A DNA stretch of 64,000 bases from Actinosynnema sp040640215 (GCF_040640215.1 NZ_JBFABG010000001.1:62001-126000), one strand, 5' to 3'. Positions 1 through 8,184 are shown, counted from the first letter of the stretch. Notes: generated from the sequence alone by a model not told the origin. Numbers and translations: made by a program.

Positions 1-393
1 GGTGTCGGTGCTGCTGGTGAGCACCCGTCCGGGCGCGTGGACGGTCAGGGTGATCTCGCTGCGCGCCCGCTGGTCCAGGGCGCAGAAGCTCCACTGCGCC
101 AGGTCGGGGTACTGCAACGTGTACTGGTACGTCGCGCCGTCGACCACCACCTTGCGGAAGCCCCGGTCCTCGGCGTACGCGAAGTCGGCGTCCACCTCCA
201 GCACGCCGTCCGCGTCCAGCGCGATCCGCGCGCCGTCCCACGGCACGTCACGTCCGTTGAGCTGTGCGCGGCGCAGGCGGGTCGCGGCCAACTGCGCGTG
301 GGGCGGCTTGCCGCGGAACCTCACCGCTGTCCGGCCGCGAAAGGCCGGCTCGGCCGGGTCGAGGTCCCACGTGATGTCGTACGAGATGGTCAT
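1..393 (-). CDS. Peptidase M1 (aminopeptidase N)-like protein, N-terminal part
   Basis: Partial gene running off the left edge; 131 codons are visible from an ATG at 393. The reading resembles the N-terminal beta-sandwich domain of M1 zinc aminopeptidases: an opening like YDITWDLDP, then FRGRTAVRFRG, a LNGRDVPWDGARI segment, and WSFCALDQRARSEITLTVHAP, which corresponds to the family's FACFDQPDLKATFTLTV region. The catalytic GAMEN and HExxH motifs would lie outside the window, so activity cannot be judged. It lies 45 bp downstream of a gene of unknown function on the same strand and may share its transcript. Family assignment is by recollection of the domain pattern. Confidence 0.65.
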   Translation of the reverse strand, partial: MTISYDITWDLDPAEPAFRGRTAVRFRGKPPHAQLAATRLRRAQLNGRDVPWDGARIALDADGVLEVDADFAYAEDRGFRKVVVDGATYQYTLQYPDLAQWSFCALDQRARSEITLTVHAPGRVLTSSTDT

Positions 394-438
394 GATCCCC
401 CGGTTCCCGAAGTTACCAGCGGGACCGGGGGACCGGCA

Positions 439-993
439 TCAGGCCAGCTCAGGCCCCTGGTTGCGGAGGTCGTCCACGCGGGTCATGGCGTCGCGGAGCT
501 CGGCCAGCCAGGTGTCCGCGTGCTCCCCCACCAACCGGACGGCCCACGCCAGCGCCTCCGACCGGGACCGGGCCACGCCGGCCGCGACCAACGTGTCCAG
601 CACTTGGCGCTCGGGCTGCCGCAGCCGGGTCATCACCGGCACGGACAGGGTGGTGAACAGCTCCTCGGTGCCACCCAGCCGCGCGCCCCACGCCACCTTG
701 CGCCGGTAGCGGTGCTCGGCCTGGCGGGCGATCTCGATCCGCGCCTCGCGGGTCTCCTCGCGGAACCGGCTGATCCGCCCGGCTTCGGCGGCGGCGCGGG
801 CCGCGTCGTCGGTGAACTCGCCCGCCAGGGGCTGGAGTTCGCCGACGACCAGGATTTCCTCGCGGTCGACGGTCACCGCGGGGTGCCCGGTGAACCAGCC
901 GTCGGGCAGTCGGCCGGCGAACCAGGCCGCCGCGTCGTCGGCGTGCGGCTGGTCCACCTGCTGACCGCCGCGCCCGCCCCATCCTCGTCGCAT
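439..993 (-). CDS. Conserved hypothetical protein with a possible ribbon-helix-helix-like segment
   Basis: 184 residues, not recognised as a named family. The N-terminal half is acidic and mixed, around a WFAGRLPDGWFTGHPAVTVD segment. The middle is rich in Ala, Arg and Glu (residues about 60-95, probably helical). The C-terminal part has a stretch around ARSRSEALAWAVRLVGEHA that resembles the helix pair of ribbon-helix-helix proteins, though this is weak. I prefer the ATG at 993 to the adjacent GTG at 996 because AAGGGGG lies 5-6 nt before it. A direct repeat of TGTAATC sits just upstream and may be an operator. An M1-like peptidase gene follows 45 bp downstream. Confidence 0.6.
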   Translation of the reverse strand: MRRGWGGRGGQQVDQPHADDAAAWFAGRLPDGWFTGHPAVTVDREEILVVGELQPLAGEFTDDAARAAAEAGRISRFREETREARIEIARQAEHRYRRKVAWGARLGGTEELFTTLSVPVMTRLRQPERQVLDTLVAAGVARSRSEALAWAVRLVGEHADTWLAELRDAMTRVDDLRNQGPELA

Positions 994-1005
994 CACTACC
1001 CCCTT

Positions 1006-1020
1006 GATTACACGATTACA
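1006..1020 (-). promoter_or_regulatory. Direct repeat TGTAATC-G-TGTAATC, candidate operator
   Basis: On the minus strand two identical heptamers TGTAATC are separated by one base (8-bp period), ending about 12 bp before the start codon of the 184-residue gene. Tandem operators with an 8-bp period are the usual target of ribbon-helix-helix repressors, and the downstream protein has a weak segment of that type, so autoregulation is possible. This is inference from spacing and position only. Confidence 0.35.
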
Positions 1021-1067
1021 GTGATGTCGACGCTACGCCTGTAAAAACCGGGAGCGGCGGTGGTTCG

Positions 1068-3035
1068 CTACCGGTGAAGTGCCGCCGAGAGCTCGTCCGC
1101 CACGGTCACGGGCCGGTCGCACACGTACCCGCGGCACACGTACGCCGCCGGGGCACCGCCGACCAGCGGCCGGTCTGCCAGCAGCGGAGCGGAGTCGGGC
1201 TCGCCCGCCACGACGACCCCGCCGCCGTGCACGTCCCGCCACGCCGTCGACACCAGCTCCGGGGACGCGCCGACCACGGCCACCTGGACCGGGCCCAGCG
1301 CCAGCGCCTCGGCGACGGCGAGCCAGTTGCCCGCGAACCGGGGCTCGCGCGCGGCGAGCAGGCCGGCGCGGGTCACGGCCGCCTCGGCGGCGGCCCGGTA
1401 CTCGGCCTGCCGGGGCGCGCCGAGCACCGATGCGGTGAGCAGCGCCGACGCCAGGGCCGACGCACCGGACGGACTCGCGTTGTCCGACGGGTCGGAGGGC
1501 CGCTGCACCAACGCTTCCGCGTCGTCGGCGGTGTCGTAGTACACGCCGGGCTCCTCGCCCGCGAACCGGGCCAGCGCGGTGTCCAGCAGTCCACACGCGA
1601 CGGTCAGCCACCGCGCCGCGCCGGTGGCCTGGTGCAGGGCGAGCAGCCCGTCGGCGAAGCAGCCGTAGTCCTCCAGCACGCCGGCGGCGGTGCCCGCCAC
1701 GCCGTTGCGGGAGGTCCGCAGCAGCCGTCCGCCGACCAGGTGCACGTCGAGCAGCAAATCCGCCGCGCGCTCGGCCGCCGCGACCCAGCGCGGCTCGCCG
1801 AACACCGCGCCGGCCTCGGCCAGGGCGGCGATCGCCAACCCGTTCCACGCCGTCACGACCTTGTCGTCCCGTCCGGGCTGCGGCCGGAGCTCCCGCGCCG
1901 CCAGCAGCGTGGCGGCGAGCTCCGGGTCGGGGTCGCCGAGCATCCGCAGCGTCGACGCGCCGTGCTCGAACGTGCCCTCTTCCGTCACGCCGTACAGCAC
2001 GGCCGCCCGCGCGCCCTCCACCGGACCCAGCACGTCCACGAGCTGTTGCCGCGTCCACACGTAGGTGGAGCCCTCGACGCCGTCGGTGTCGGCGTCCAGC
2101 GACGCGGCGAAACCGCCTTCCGGCGTGCCCAGCGAGCGCACCAGGAACTCGGCGGTCTCGCGCACCACGGCCCGGTACCGCCCGGCCGGGTCGCGGCGGC
2201 CCAGGTGGGTGTACACCCGGAGCAGCAGGGCGTTGTCGTACAACATCTTCTCGAAGTGCGGCACCACCCAGCCGGCGTCCACGCTGTAGCGCGCGAAACC
2301 GCCGGCCAACTGGTCGTACAGCCCGCCGGACGCCATCGCGTCGCAGGTGGCGCGCACCATGGACAGCGCCTCGACCGACCCGGTGCGCTCGTGGTCGCGC
2401 AGCAGGAACTCCAGCGCCATCGACGGCGGGAACTTCGGTGCGCCGCCGAACCCGCCGTTCGCGCGGTCGAAGTGGCCCAGCAGCGACACCACCGCGCCGT
2501 CCAGCACGTCCTCGTCCACAGTGGACTGCGGCAGCGGCTTGAACGCCAACTGGGACACGATGCTCGCGGCCGACTCGCGCACCTCCTCGCCCTGCTCGTG
2601 CCACGCGTGCGTGATCGCCTCCAGCACCTGCCGGAACGACGGCAACCCCGGCCGGGGCGCGGGCGGGTAGTAGGTGCCCGCGTAGAACGGTTCTCCGGCC
2701 GGGGTGAGGAAGCACGTCATCGGCCACCCGCCGTGCCCGCTCAGCGCCTGGGTGACCGCCATGTACACCGCGTCCACGTCCGGCCGCTCCTCGCGGTCCA
2801 CCTTGACGCTCACGAAGTGCTCGTTGAGGTAGTCGGCGGTCGCCTGGTCCTCGAACGACTCGTGCGCCATGACGTGGCACCAGTGGCAGGCCGCGTACCC
2901 GACCGACAGCAGCACCGGCACGCCCCGCTCCCGCGCCTCGGCGAACGCCTCCGGCCCCCACGGGTGCCAGTGCACCGGGTTGTCGGCGTGCTGGAGCAGG
3001 TACGGGCTGGTCGCGGAGGCGAGCCGGTTCGTCAT
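1068..3035 (-). CDS. DUF255 / thioredoxin-domain protein (YyaL/SPATA20 family)
   Basis: 655 residues, the usual length of this family. An N-terminal thioredoxin-like domain (about 1-170) starts with NRLASATSPYLLQHADNPV and contains a CHWC dithiol at residues 50-53. The remainder is an (alpha/alpha)6-barrel-like region resembling glycosidase or epimerase folds, with GGFGGAPKFP and LYDNALLLRVY segments. The biochemical role of the family is not firmly known. The ATG at 3035 gives the standard family N terminus. It reads away from the phosphatase gene at 3089 with only 53 bp between, so the two promoters must be compact. In M. tuberculosis the homologue (Rv1084, from memory) also lies beside mca, so context and sequence agree. 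Confidence 0.9.
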   Translation of the reverse strand: MTNRLASATSPYLLQHADNPVHWHPWGPEAFAEARERGVPVLLSVGYAACHWCHVMAHESFEDQATADYLNEHFVSVKVDREERPDVDAVYMAVTQALSGHGGWPMTCFLTPAGEPFYAGTYYPPAPRPGLPSFRQVLEAITHAWHEQGEEVRESAASIVSQLAFKPLPQSTVDEDVLDGAVVSLLGHFDRANGGFGGAPKFPPSMALEFLLRDHERTGSVEALSMVRATCDAMASGGLYDQLAGGFARYSVDAGWVVPHFEKMLYDNALLLRVYTHLGRRDPAGRYRAVVRETAEFLVRSLGTPEGGFAASLDADTDGVEGSTYVWTRQQLVDVLGPVEGARAAVLYGVTEEGTFEHGASTLRMLGDPDPELAATLLAARELRPQPGRDDKVVTAWNGLAIAALAEAGAVFGEPRWVAAAERAADLLLDVHLVGGRLLRTSRNGVAGTAAGVLEDYGCFADGLLALHQATGAARWLTVACGLLDTALARFAGEEPGVYYDTADDAEALVQRPSDPSDNASPSGASALASALLTASVLGAPRQAEYRAAAEAAVTRAGLLAAREPRFAGNWLAVAEALALGPVQVAVVGASPELVSTAWRDVHGGGVVVAGEPDSAPLLADRPLVGGAPAAYVCRGYVCDRPVTVADELSAALHR

Positions 3036-3088
3036 GCCCCCACACTAATTCCCGCCCGGAACGCGGACCGTTCGACCAGACTGGGGAC

Positions 3089-3946
3089 ATGGAGATCGCC
3101 GTCCCCCTGCCGGATCGACCCCGACCCGAACGGTCCCGACCCGGCCGGTCCCGGCAGGACGAACCCGAGCAGGATGGACCCGAGCAGGACGAACACCGGC
3201 GGGAGGGGTCCCCGTCCTATGACCTGCGCCACCTGGGCGGGCCGTTCGACGCGATCGGCGACGTGCACGGCTGCCACACCGAACTGGTCCACCTGCTGCG
3301 CGAGCTCGGCTACCGGGTCGGGGCGGACGGCGCGCACCACCCGGACGGCCGGACCGCGCTGTTCCTCGGCGACCTGGTCGACCGGGGCCCGGACACGCCC
3401 GGCGTGCTGCGGCTGGTGATGGGCATGGTGCGGGACGGCACGGCGCACGCGGTGCGCGGCAACCACGAGGACAAGCTGGTCCGCGCGCTCCAGGGCCGGG
3501 ACGTGCGGGCCACCCACGGGCTGGAGCGGTCGCTGGCGCAGTTGGCGGCCGAGACGCCGGAGTTCCGCCGGGACGTGCTGGAGTTCTGCGACGCGCTGGT
3601 GCCGCACCACGTCCTGGACGGCGGCCGGCTCGTCATCGCGCACGCCGGCCTGCCCGAGCGCTACCACGGCGTGGAGTCACCGCGCTCGCGCAGCCTGGCG
3701 CTGTGGGGCGTGAGCACCGGCGAGCTGGACGAGCGCGGTTTCCCGGTCCGCCACCCGTGGGCCGAGGAGTACCGGGGCGCGGCGACCGTCCTCTACGGAC
3801 ACACGCCGGTGGAGGAGCCCCGCTGGGTGAACGGGACCCTCTGCCTGGACACCGGTTGCGCGTTCGGCGGCCGGCTCACCGCGCTGCGCTACCCGGAGCG
3901 CGAGATCGTCTCGGTGGCCGCCCGCCGCGCCTGGTACGAGCGCTGA
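3089..3946 (+). CDS. Calcineurin-like (PPP-type) metallophosphatase with low-complexity N terminus
   Basis: 285 residues. Phosphatase motifs are clear: GDVHG (Asp58, His60), GDLVDRG (about 94-100), RGNHE (about 119-123), then later His residues in IAHAGLP and YGHTP that complete the two-metal site. The family includes bis(5'-nucleosyl)tetraphosphatases, the PrpE type, and the phosphatase domain of bacterial Pnkp; substrate cannot be assigned. The first 44 residues are Arg/Pro then Glu/Gln/Asp-rich and built from 15-bp DNA repeats, so they are probably disordered. The ATG at 3089 is the only Met codon upstream of the fold in this frame. No strong ribosome site precedes it, so leaderless translation is possible. 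Confidence 0.85.
   Translation: MEIAVPLPDRPRPERSRPGRSRQDEPEQDGPEQDEHRREGSPSYDLRHLGGPFDAIGDVHGCHTELVHLLRELGYRVGADGAHHPDGRTALFLGDLVDRGPDTPGVLRLVMGMVRDGTAHAVRGNHEDKLVRALQGRDVRATHGLERSLAQLAAETPEFRRDVLEFCDALVPHHVLDGGRLVIAHAGLPERYHGVESPRSRSLALWGVSTGELDERGFPVRHPWAEEYRGAATVLYGHTPVEEPRWVNGTLCLDTGCAFGGRLTALRYPEREIVSVAARRAWYER
3120..3195 (+). repeat. Imperfect 15-bp tandem repeats inside the phosphatase 5' end
   Basis: Two adjacent duplications occur: CCCGACCCGAACGGT beside CCCGACCCGGCCGGT, then CGAACCCGAGCAGGA beside TGGACCCGAGCAGGA. The 15-bp unit preserves the frame and encodes the RPERS/RPGRS and DEPEQDGPEQDE-like segments. Replication slippage is the simplest origin. Confidence 0.6.
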
Positions 3947-3949
3947 CCG

Positions 3950-4222
3950 CTACCCGGCGGGCTTGTCCGCCGACCCGTCGGCGGGCTTGTCCCCGCGCGT
4001 CGCGGCGACCTCCTCCGGTGGGTCGAAGGAGGCCGGGAGCTTGCGCAGGTGCTTGTTCATGGACTTGACCAGGAAGAACACCGCGATGAAGAACAGCACC
4101 AGCATCACCAGGCCGAGCGGGGAGGACTTGCCGAAGTCCTCCTGCTGCCCGCCGGGGTCCTTGGTGGTCGAGGGCTGCACCAGCACCATCGCCGTCGTCT
4201 GGTCCCAGGGGACCGGGTTCAC
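3950..4222 (-). CDS. Small membrane protein coupled to mca
   Basis: 90 residues starting at a GTG (VNPVPWDQTT) whose last two bases and the following A form the mca stop codon, a GTGA overlap indicating translational coupling. After a short N-terminal segment rich in Thr and Gln there is one strong membrane segment (about 37-57, LGLVMLVLFFIAVFFLV), then a basic stretch KSMNKHLRKL and an acidic or Lys/Ala-rich tail. Function unknown. M. tuberculosis keeps a small gene of this kind next to mca (Rv1083, from memory), supporting a real gene. It converges on the phosphatase gene with only 3 bp between stop codons. Confidence 0.8.
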   Translation of the reverse strand: MNPVPWDQTTAMVLVQPSTTKDPGGQQEDFGKSSPLGLVMLVLFFIAVFFLVKSMNKHLRKLPASFDPPEEVAATRGDKPADGSADKPAG

Positions 4223-5100
4223 GCCGTCACCTTCTCCCTCACGCCCGCGAACAGGTCGTCTTCGGGCAACGTGCTGTCGACCAGCGACCGCGCCAGCTCG
4301 TACTCCTCGGTCGGCCACACGGCGCGCTGCATCTCCAGCGACACGGCGAACCACCGGCTCGTCGGGTCGATCTGCGTGGCGTGGGCCTTGAGGGCCTCGT
4401 CACGCTGCGGGAAGTAGTCGGCGCACTCCACCCGGGTGGTGACGCGGTCGATCACGTCCGGCTTGTCGGCGTCCCAGCCGGCCAGCCACTCCGCGTACGG
4501 CGACTCCTCGCCGGCCGCCGTCAGCGCCTCGTGGAACGCCATCAGCTTCGCGCGGGAGAACCCGTGCGAGTAGTACAGCTTCAGCGGCTGCCACGGCTCG
4601 CCGGCCTCCGGGTACCGCTCCGGGTCGCCGGCCGCGTCGAACGCCGCGACGGAGACCTCGTGGCACCGGATGTGGTCCGGGTGCGGGTAGCCGCCGTTCT
4701 CGTCGTAGGTCACGACCACGTGCGGCCGGAACTCGCGGATCACCTCGACCAGCGGGGGGACCGACTCCTCCAGCGGCACGAGCGCGAAGCAGCCCTCGGG
4801 CAGCGGCGGCAGCGGGTCGCCCTCGGGCAGGCCCGAGTCGACGAAGCCCAGCCACCGGTGGCGCACCCCCAGGATCTCGGCGGCGCGCGCCATCTCCCCG
4901 CGCCGGATCTCGGTCATGTTCGCCAGCACCTCGGGGCGGTCCATCGCGGGGTTCAGCACGCTGCCCGCTTCACCCCCGGTGCAGGTCACGACCATCACCT
5001 CGTGGCCGTCGGCCACGTAGCGCGCCATCGTCGCGGCACCCTTGCTCGACTCGTCGTCGGGGTGCGCGTGAACCGCCATCAGGCGCAGCTTCTCAACCAT
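4219..5100 (-). CDS. mca: Mycothiol S-conjugate amidase
   Basis: 293 residues, matching the family. Mca cleaves the amide bond in mycothiol S-conjugates, releasing a mercapturic acid for export and GlcN-Ins for recycling; it is a cytosolic zinc enzyme of detoxification. The sequence opens with VHAHPDDESSKGAA (His13, Asp16 as zinc ligands), followed by VTCTGGEAGS and HPDHIRCHEV, the LmbE-fold signature. The C-terminal part (KAHATQIDPTSRWF, WPTEEYELARS) fits Mca better than the shorter deacetylase MshB. The ATG at 5100 is chosen because AAGGAGG lies upstream and it matches known N termini. The gene implies a mycothiol-producing actinobacterium. It is divergent from the DUF4307 gene. Confidence 0.93.
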   Translation of the reverse strand: MVEKLRLMAVHAHPDDESSKGAATMARYVADGHEVMVVTCTGGEAGSVLNPAMDRPEVLANMTEIRRGEMARAAEILGVRHRWLGFVDSGLPEGDPLPPLPEGCFALVPLEESVPPLVEVIREFRPHVVVTYDENGGYPHPDHIRCHEVSVAAFDAAGDPERYPEAGEPWQPLKLYYSHGFSRAKLMAFHEALTAAGEESPYAEWLAGWDADKPDVIDRVTTRVECADYFPQRDEALKAHATQIDPTSRWFAVSLEMQRAVWPTEEYELARSLVDSTLPEDDLFAGVREKVTA

Positions 5101-5211
5101 GACGGTGGTGGTCCTCCTTGGCCCCTGCCGAACAGAGCCCCCACGGCCCCTGCGACACTCAACGTGGTTTTCGATGGCCATTGTTCCCCACGGGCAGGAA
5201 GGCGTTGGCAA

Positions 5212-5622
5212 GTGGCACTGCCCGAGGGTCGGTACGGCACGCCGCGACGTCGGCTGCCCACCTGGGCCCGGTGGTCACTGCCGGTAGTCGCGGTGGTGGT
5301 CGGGGCGGTCGTCGCGTGGGTCGGCTTCCGCAACCTGGGCACGAAACCGGTCGAGGCCAAGCAGACCGCGTTCGAGGTTCTCGACGGGCAGTCGGTGGAG
5401 GTCACCTTCGAAGTCGTCCGCGAAACACCCGAACAGGCTGTCGTGTGCATCGTGCGGGCGCGCTCGAATGACGGGGACGAGTCCGGCCGGCGCGAAGTCC
5501 TCGTTCCCCCGGGTGCCGCCACCGCTTATGCGACGACGGTTGTGCGGACGTCGAAAGAACCGACCACCGGAGAGGTGTTCGGATGCTCCTACCAGGTCCC
5601 GGCTTACCTGTCCACGAGGTAG
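5212..5622 (+). CDS. DUF4307 family single-pass membrane protein
   Basis: 136 residues from a GTG at 5212 preceded by AGGAAGG at proper spacing; an upstream in-frame GTG at 5164 lacks such a site. A basic N terminus (about 1-18) leads to one membrane segment (WSLPVVAVVVGAVVAWVGF, about 20-38) and an extracytoplasmic domain with KQTAFEVLDGQSVEVTFEV and two Cys (about residues 82 and 127). This is the DUF4307 pattern; function unknown. In M. tuberculosis the corresponding gene (Rv1081c) also sits between greA and mca, so position supports the call. Confidence 0.85.
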   Translation: MALPEGRYGTPRRRLPTWARWSLPVVAVVVGAVVAWVGFRNLGTKPVEAKQTAFEVLDGQSVEVTFEVVRETPEQAVVCIVRARSNDGDESGRREVLVPPGAATAYATTVVRTSKEPTTGEVFGCSYQVPAYLSTR

Positions 5623-5713
5623 CGGCCAAGCGGGTGATCTGCGGGTTTGTGGTCCCGTTCGGGAACAAAACGCCGTAGCCGACCGTTGTAGACGTGTTAC
5701 TCTGGCCTTTCAG

Positions 5714-5740
5714 CACGGCCCCGGCGCGGGCCGTGTTTTT
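5714..5740 (+). terminator. Stem-loop plus T-tract upstream of greA
   Basis: An 8-bp perfect stem CACGGCCC / GGGCCGTG with a 6-nt loop is followed directly by five T residues, a textbook intrinsic terminator. It lies 92 bp after the DUF4307 stop and 74 bp before the greA start. It could end the DUF4307 transcript, or act as an attenuator in the greA leader if the greA promoter is upstream of it. Confidence 0.7.
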
Positions 5741-5814
5741 CCGTTCCGGGTGCGTGCGTCCGGGAACTACCAGCCCACCGCGTGGGCCTGGAGCAAGACG
5801 AGGAGTTGGTGACC

Positions 5815-6303
5815 GTGAGCGACACTGAGGTGACCTGGCTGACCCAGGAGGCCTACGACCGGCTCAAGGGAGAGCTGGACGAGATGATCGAGAATCGCCC
5901 GGTCATTGCTGCGGAGATCAACGCGCGCCGCGAAGAGGGCGACCTCCGGGAGAACGGCGGCTACCACGCGGCCCGCGAGGAGCAGGGCAAGCAGGAGGGC
6001 CGGATCCGCCAGCTCCAGGAGCTGCTGCGGGTCGCCAAGGTCGGCGAGGCGCCCACCGTCGCCGGTGTGGCCGCCCCCGGCATGGTGCTCACGGTCCGTT
6101 ACGAAGGTGACGACGAGACCGAGGAATTCCTCCTCGCGACCCGGGAAGAGGGCGCGCACGGCGCTCTGGAGGTCTACTCCCCCTCGTCCCCGCTGGGCAA
6201 GGCCCTCAACGGCGCGAAGGACGGCGAGACCCGCCAGTACGAACTGCCCAACGGCAGCGTGCAGAAGGTGACGCTCATCAAGGCCGTGCCCTACGCGGGC
6301 TAG
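5815..6303 (+). CDS. greA: Transcription elongation factor GreA
   Basis: 162 residues, standard for actinobacterial GreA. It binds in the RNA polymerase secondary channel and stimulates transcript cleavage in backtracked complexes. The N-terminal coiled coil (about 1-75) has the acidic tip in REEGDLRENGGYHAAREEQG, where Asp and Glu chelate the catalytic Mg2+. The C-terminal FKBP-like domain ends with SPLGKALNGAKDGETRQYELPNGS. I choose the GTG at 5815 (SDTEVTWLTQ) because AGGAG at 5801-5805 is 9 nt away; the GTG at 5809 is too close to it. It is flanked by a terminator-like leader and a 3' terminator. Confidence 0.95.
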   Translation: MSDTEVTWLTQEAYDRLKGELDEMIENRPVIAAEINARREEGDLRENGGYHAAREEQGKQEGRIRQLQELLRVAKVGEAPTVAGVAAPGMVLTVRYEGDDETEEFLLATREEGAHGALEVYSPSSPLGKALNGAKDGETRQYELPNGSVQKVTLIKAVPYAG

Positions 6304-6317
6304 CCCACCGACACGGC

Positions 6318-6352
6318 GAGGGGCGGCCACCGACACGCGGTGGCCGCCCCTC
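6318..6352. terminator. Bidirectional terminator between greA and the Lrp gene
   Basis: A perfect 14-bp stem (AGGGGCGGCCACC with its complement, plus one outer pair) and a 7-nt loop lie between the convergent stop codons of greA and the Lrp-family gene. There is no long T-tract, which is usual for high-GC terminators. Confidence 0.75.
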
Positions 6353-6387
6353 CGCTGTGACGACCCCCTCACCCGCCCGCCCCGACG

Positions 6388-6882
6388 TCAGCCGATGCGC
6401 TCCAGCAGCGGCCGGACGCGCGGCGGTACCGGGGTGGACAGCGCGATGGACGTGGACAGCCGCTGCACGCCGGGCACGTCCACGATCGAGTCGATCACCT
6501 GCTGGAGGTCGGCGTTCGACCGCGCCACGACCCGGACGAACAGGTCCCCCTGCCCGGTGGTCGCGTGCACCTCGCAGACCTCGTTGATCGCCGCGAGCCC
6601 GTCGGACACCTCCTGCCGCCGCCCCTGCGCGATCTCCAGCACGGCGAACGCGGTCAGCCCGTACCCCATCGCGGCCAGGTCGAGCGCGGGCGGGAAACCG
6701 GTCAGCACCCCCCGGGCCACCAACCGGTCCAGCCGCGCCTGCACGGTCCCCCGCGCCACGCCCAGCCGGCGGGAGCACTCCAGCACCCCGAGCCGGGGTT
6801 CGTCGGTGAGCAGCAGGAGCAGTCTCGCGTCCAACTCGTCCAAGACCTGGTCAGAGTGTTCAGCTTGTCCTTCAAGAGCCAT
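6388..6882 (-). CDS. Lrp/AsnC family transcriptional regulator
   Basis: 164 residues. N-terminal winged helix-turn-helix (about 14-62: LDELDARLLLLLTDEPRLGVLECSRRLGVARGTVQARLDRL) and a C-terminal RAM/Lrp ligand-binding domain (about 75-150: LTAFAVLEIAQG, VCEVHATTGQGDLFVRVVA). Lrp-family proteins bind amino acids or related metabolites as dimers or octamers. The gene is divergent from hpd with 74 bp between starts, so it probably controls 4-hydroxyphenylpyruvate breakdown in response to tyrosine, phenylalanine or a derivative, and may control itself. The ligand is inference from position. Confidence 0.9.
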   Translation of the reverse strand: MALEGQAEHSDQVLDELDARLLLLLTDEPRLGVLECSRRLGVARGTVQARLDRLVARGVLTGFPPALDLAAMGYGLTAFAVLEIAQGRRQEVSDGLAAINEVCEVHATTGQGDLFVRVVARSNADLQQVIDSIVDVPGVQRLSTSIALSTPVPPRVRPLLERIG

Positions 6883-6956
6883 AGATCACTGTACAACTTG
6901 ACCAGCCGAAAACGAGACTGTTGCTCATCCTGCCCACTCGACACATGCTGTGAGCC

Positions 6957-8138
6957 ATGACGCAGCAGCTTGACGACGTGAGCTACGACCAGCTCCGCCA
7001 ACTCGTGGGTCTGGTCGACTACGACGGAACGCGGGACCCGTTCCCCGTCCGCTCCATGGACGCCGTGGTCTTCGTGGTCGGCAACGCGACCCAGACCGCG
7101 TGGTTCTACCAGGTCGCCTTCGGGATGCAGCTCGTCGCGTACTCCGGGCCGGAGACCGGGCAGCGGGACCACAAGTCCTTCGTGCTCAAGTCCGGGTCGG
7201 CGCGGTTCGTGATCAACGGCGGCGTCCAGCCGGACAGCCCGCTGATCGAGCACCACCGCAAGCACGGCGACGGCGTGGTGGACCTCGCACTGGAGGTCGC
7301 CGACGTCGACAAGTGCGTCGAGCACGCGCGCGCCCAGGGCGCGACCGTGCTCGAAGAGCCCCACGACGTCGAGGACGAGCACGGCCTCGTGCGCCGGGCC
7401 GCGATCGCGACCTACGGCGAGACCCGCCACACGCTGATCGACCGGTCCCGCTACCAGGGCCCCTACCTCCCCGGCTACGAGGCCAGGGAGAGCACCGTCG
7501 TCCGACCCGAGGGCGCGCCGAAGCGGCTGTTCCAGGCGGTGGACCACTGCGTGGGCAACGTCGAGATCGGCCGGATGGACTACTGGGTCGAGTGGTACAA
7601 CCGGGTCATGGGCTTCGTGAACATGGCGGAGTTCATCGGCGACGACATCGCCACCGACTACTCGGCGCTGATGAGCAAGGTGGTGTCCAACGGCAACCAC
7701 CGGGTCAAGTTCCCGCTCAACGAGCCCGCGGTGGCCAAGCGCAAGTCGCAGATCGACGAGTACCTGGAGTTCTACGAGGGCGCGGGCGTGCAGCACATCG
7801 CGCTCGCCACCAACGACATCGTCGCCACGCTGACCGCCATGCGCGCGGCCGGCGTCGAGTTCCTGGAGACCCCGGACTCCTACTACGACGACCCCGAGCT
7901 CCGGGCCCGCATCGGCGAGGTGCGCGTGCCGATCGAGGTGCTCAAGCAGCACAAGATCCTGGTCGACCGCGACGAGGACGGGTACCTGCTCCAGATCTTC
8001 ACCAAGCCGATCGGCGACCGGCCGACCGTCTTCTACGAGCTCATCGAGCGGCACGGGTCGCTCGGCTTCGGCAAGGGCAACTTCAAGGCCCTGTTCGAGG
8101 CGATCGAGCGCGAGCAGGAGCGTCGGGGCAACCTCTGA
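6957..8138 (+). CDS. hpd: 4-hydroxyphenylpyruvate dioxygenase
   Basis: 393 residues, the family's normal length. A non-heme Fe(II) enzyme converting 4-hydroxyphenylpyruvate to homogentisate with O2 and loss of CO2, in tyrosine catabolism. Two vicinal-oxygen-chelate domains are visible. The iron facial triad falls in DHCVGNVE (His), GVQHIAL (His) and FYELIERHGSLGFGKGNF (Glu); that C-terminal block is nearly invariant in the family and shapes the substrate pocket. No homogentisate dioxygenase gene is adjacent, so the pathway is completed elsewhere or the product feeds pigment or quinone chemistry. Divergent from an Lrp regulator. Confidence 0.95.
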   Translation: MTQQLDDVSYDQLRQLVGLVDYDGTRDPFPVRSMDAVVFVVGNATQTAWFYQVAFGMQLVAYSGPETGQRDHKSFVLKSGSARFVINGGVQPDSPLIEHHRKHGDGVVDLALEVADVDKCVEHARAQGATVLEEPHDVEDEHGLVRRAAIATYGETRHTLIDRSRYQGPYLPGYEARESTVVRPEGAPKRLFQAVDHCVGNVEIGRMDYWVEWYNRVMGFVNMAEFIGDDIATDYSALMSKVVSNGNHRVKFPLNEPAVAKRKSQIDEYLEFYEGAGVQHIALATNDIVATLTAMRAAGVEFLETPDSYYDDPELRARIGEVRVPIEVLKQHKILVDRDEDGYLLQIFTKPIGDRPTVFYELIERHGSLGFGKGNFKALFEAIEREQERRGNL

Positions 8139-8154
8139 CCTCCGGCGTCACCGA

Positions 8155-8184
8155 GGCCGGTCCGGGCACCCCGGGCCGGCCTTT
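8155..8184 (+). terminator. Terminator after hpd
   Basis: A 12-bp stem (GGCCGGTCCGGG paired with CCCGGGCCGGCC, one G-T pair) with a 3-nt CAC loop is followed by TTT, 16 bp after the hpd stop codon. Confidence 0.75.
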
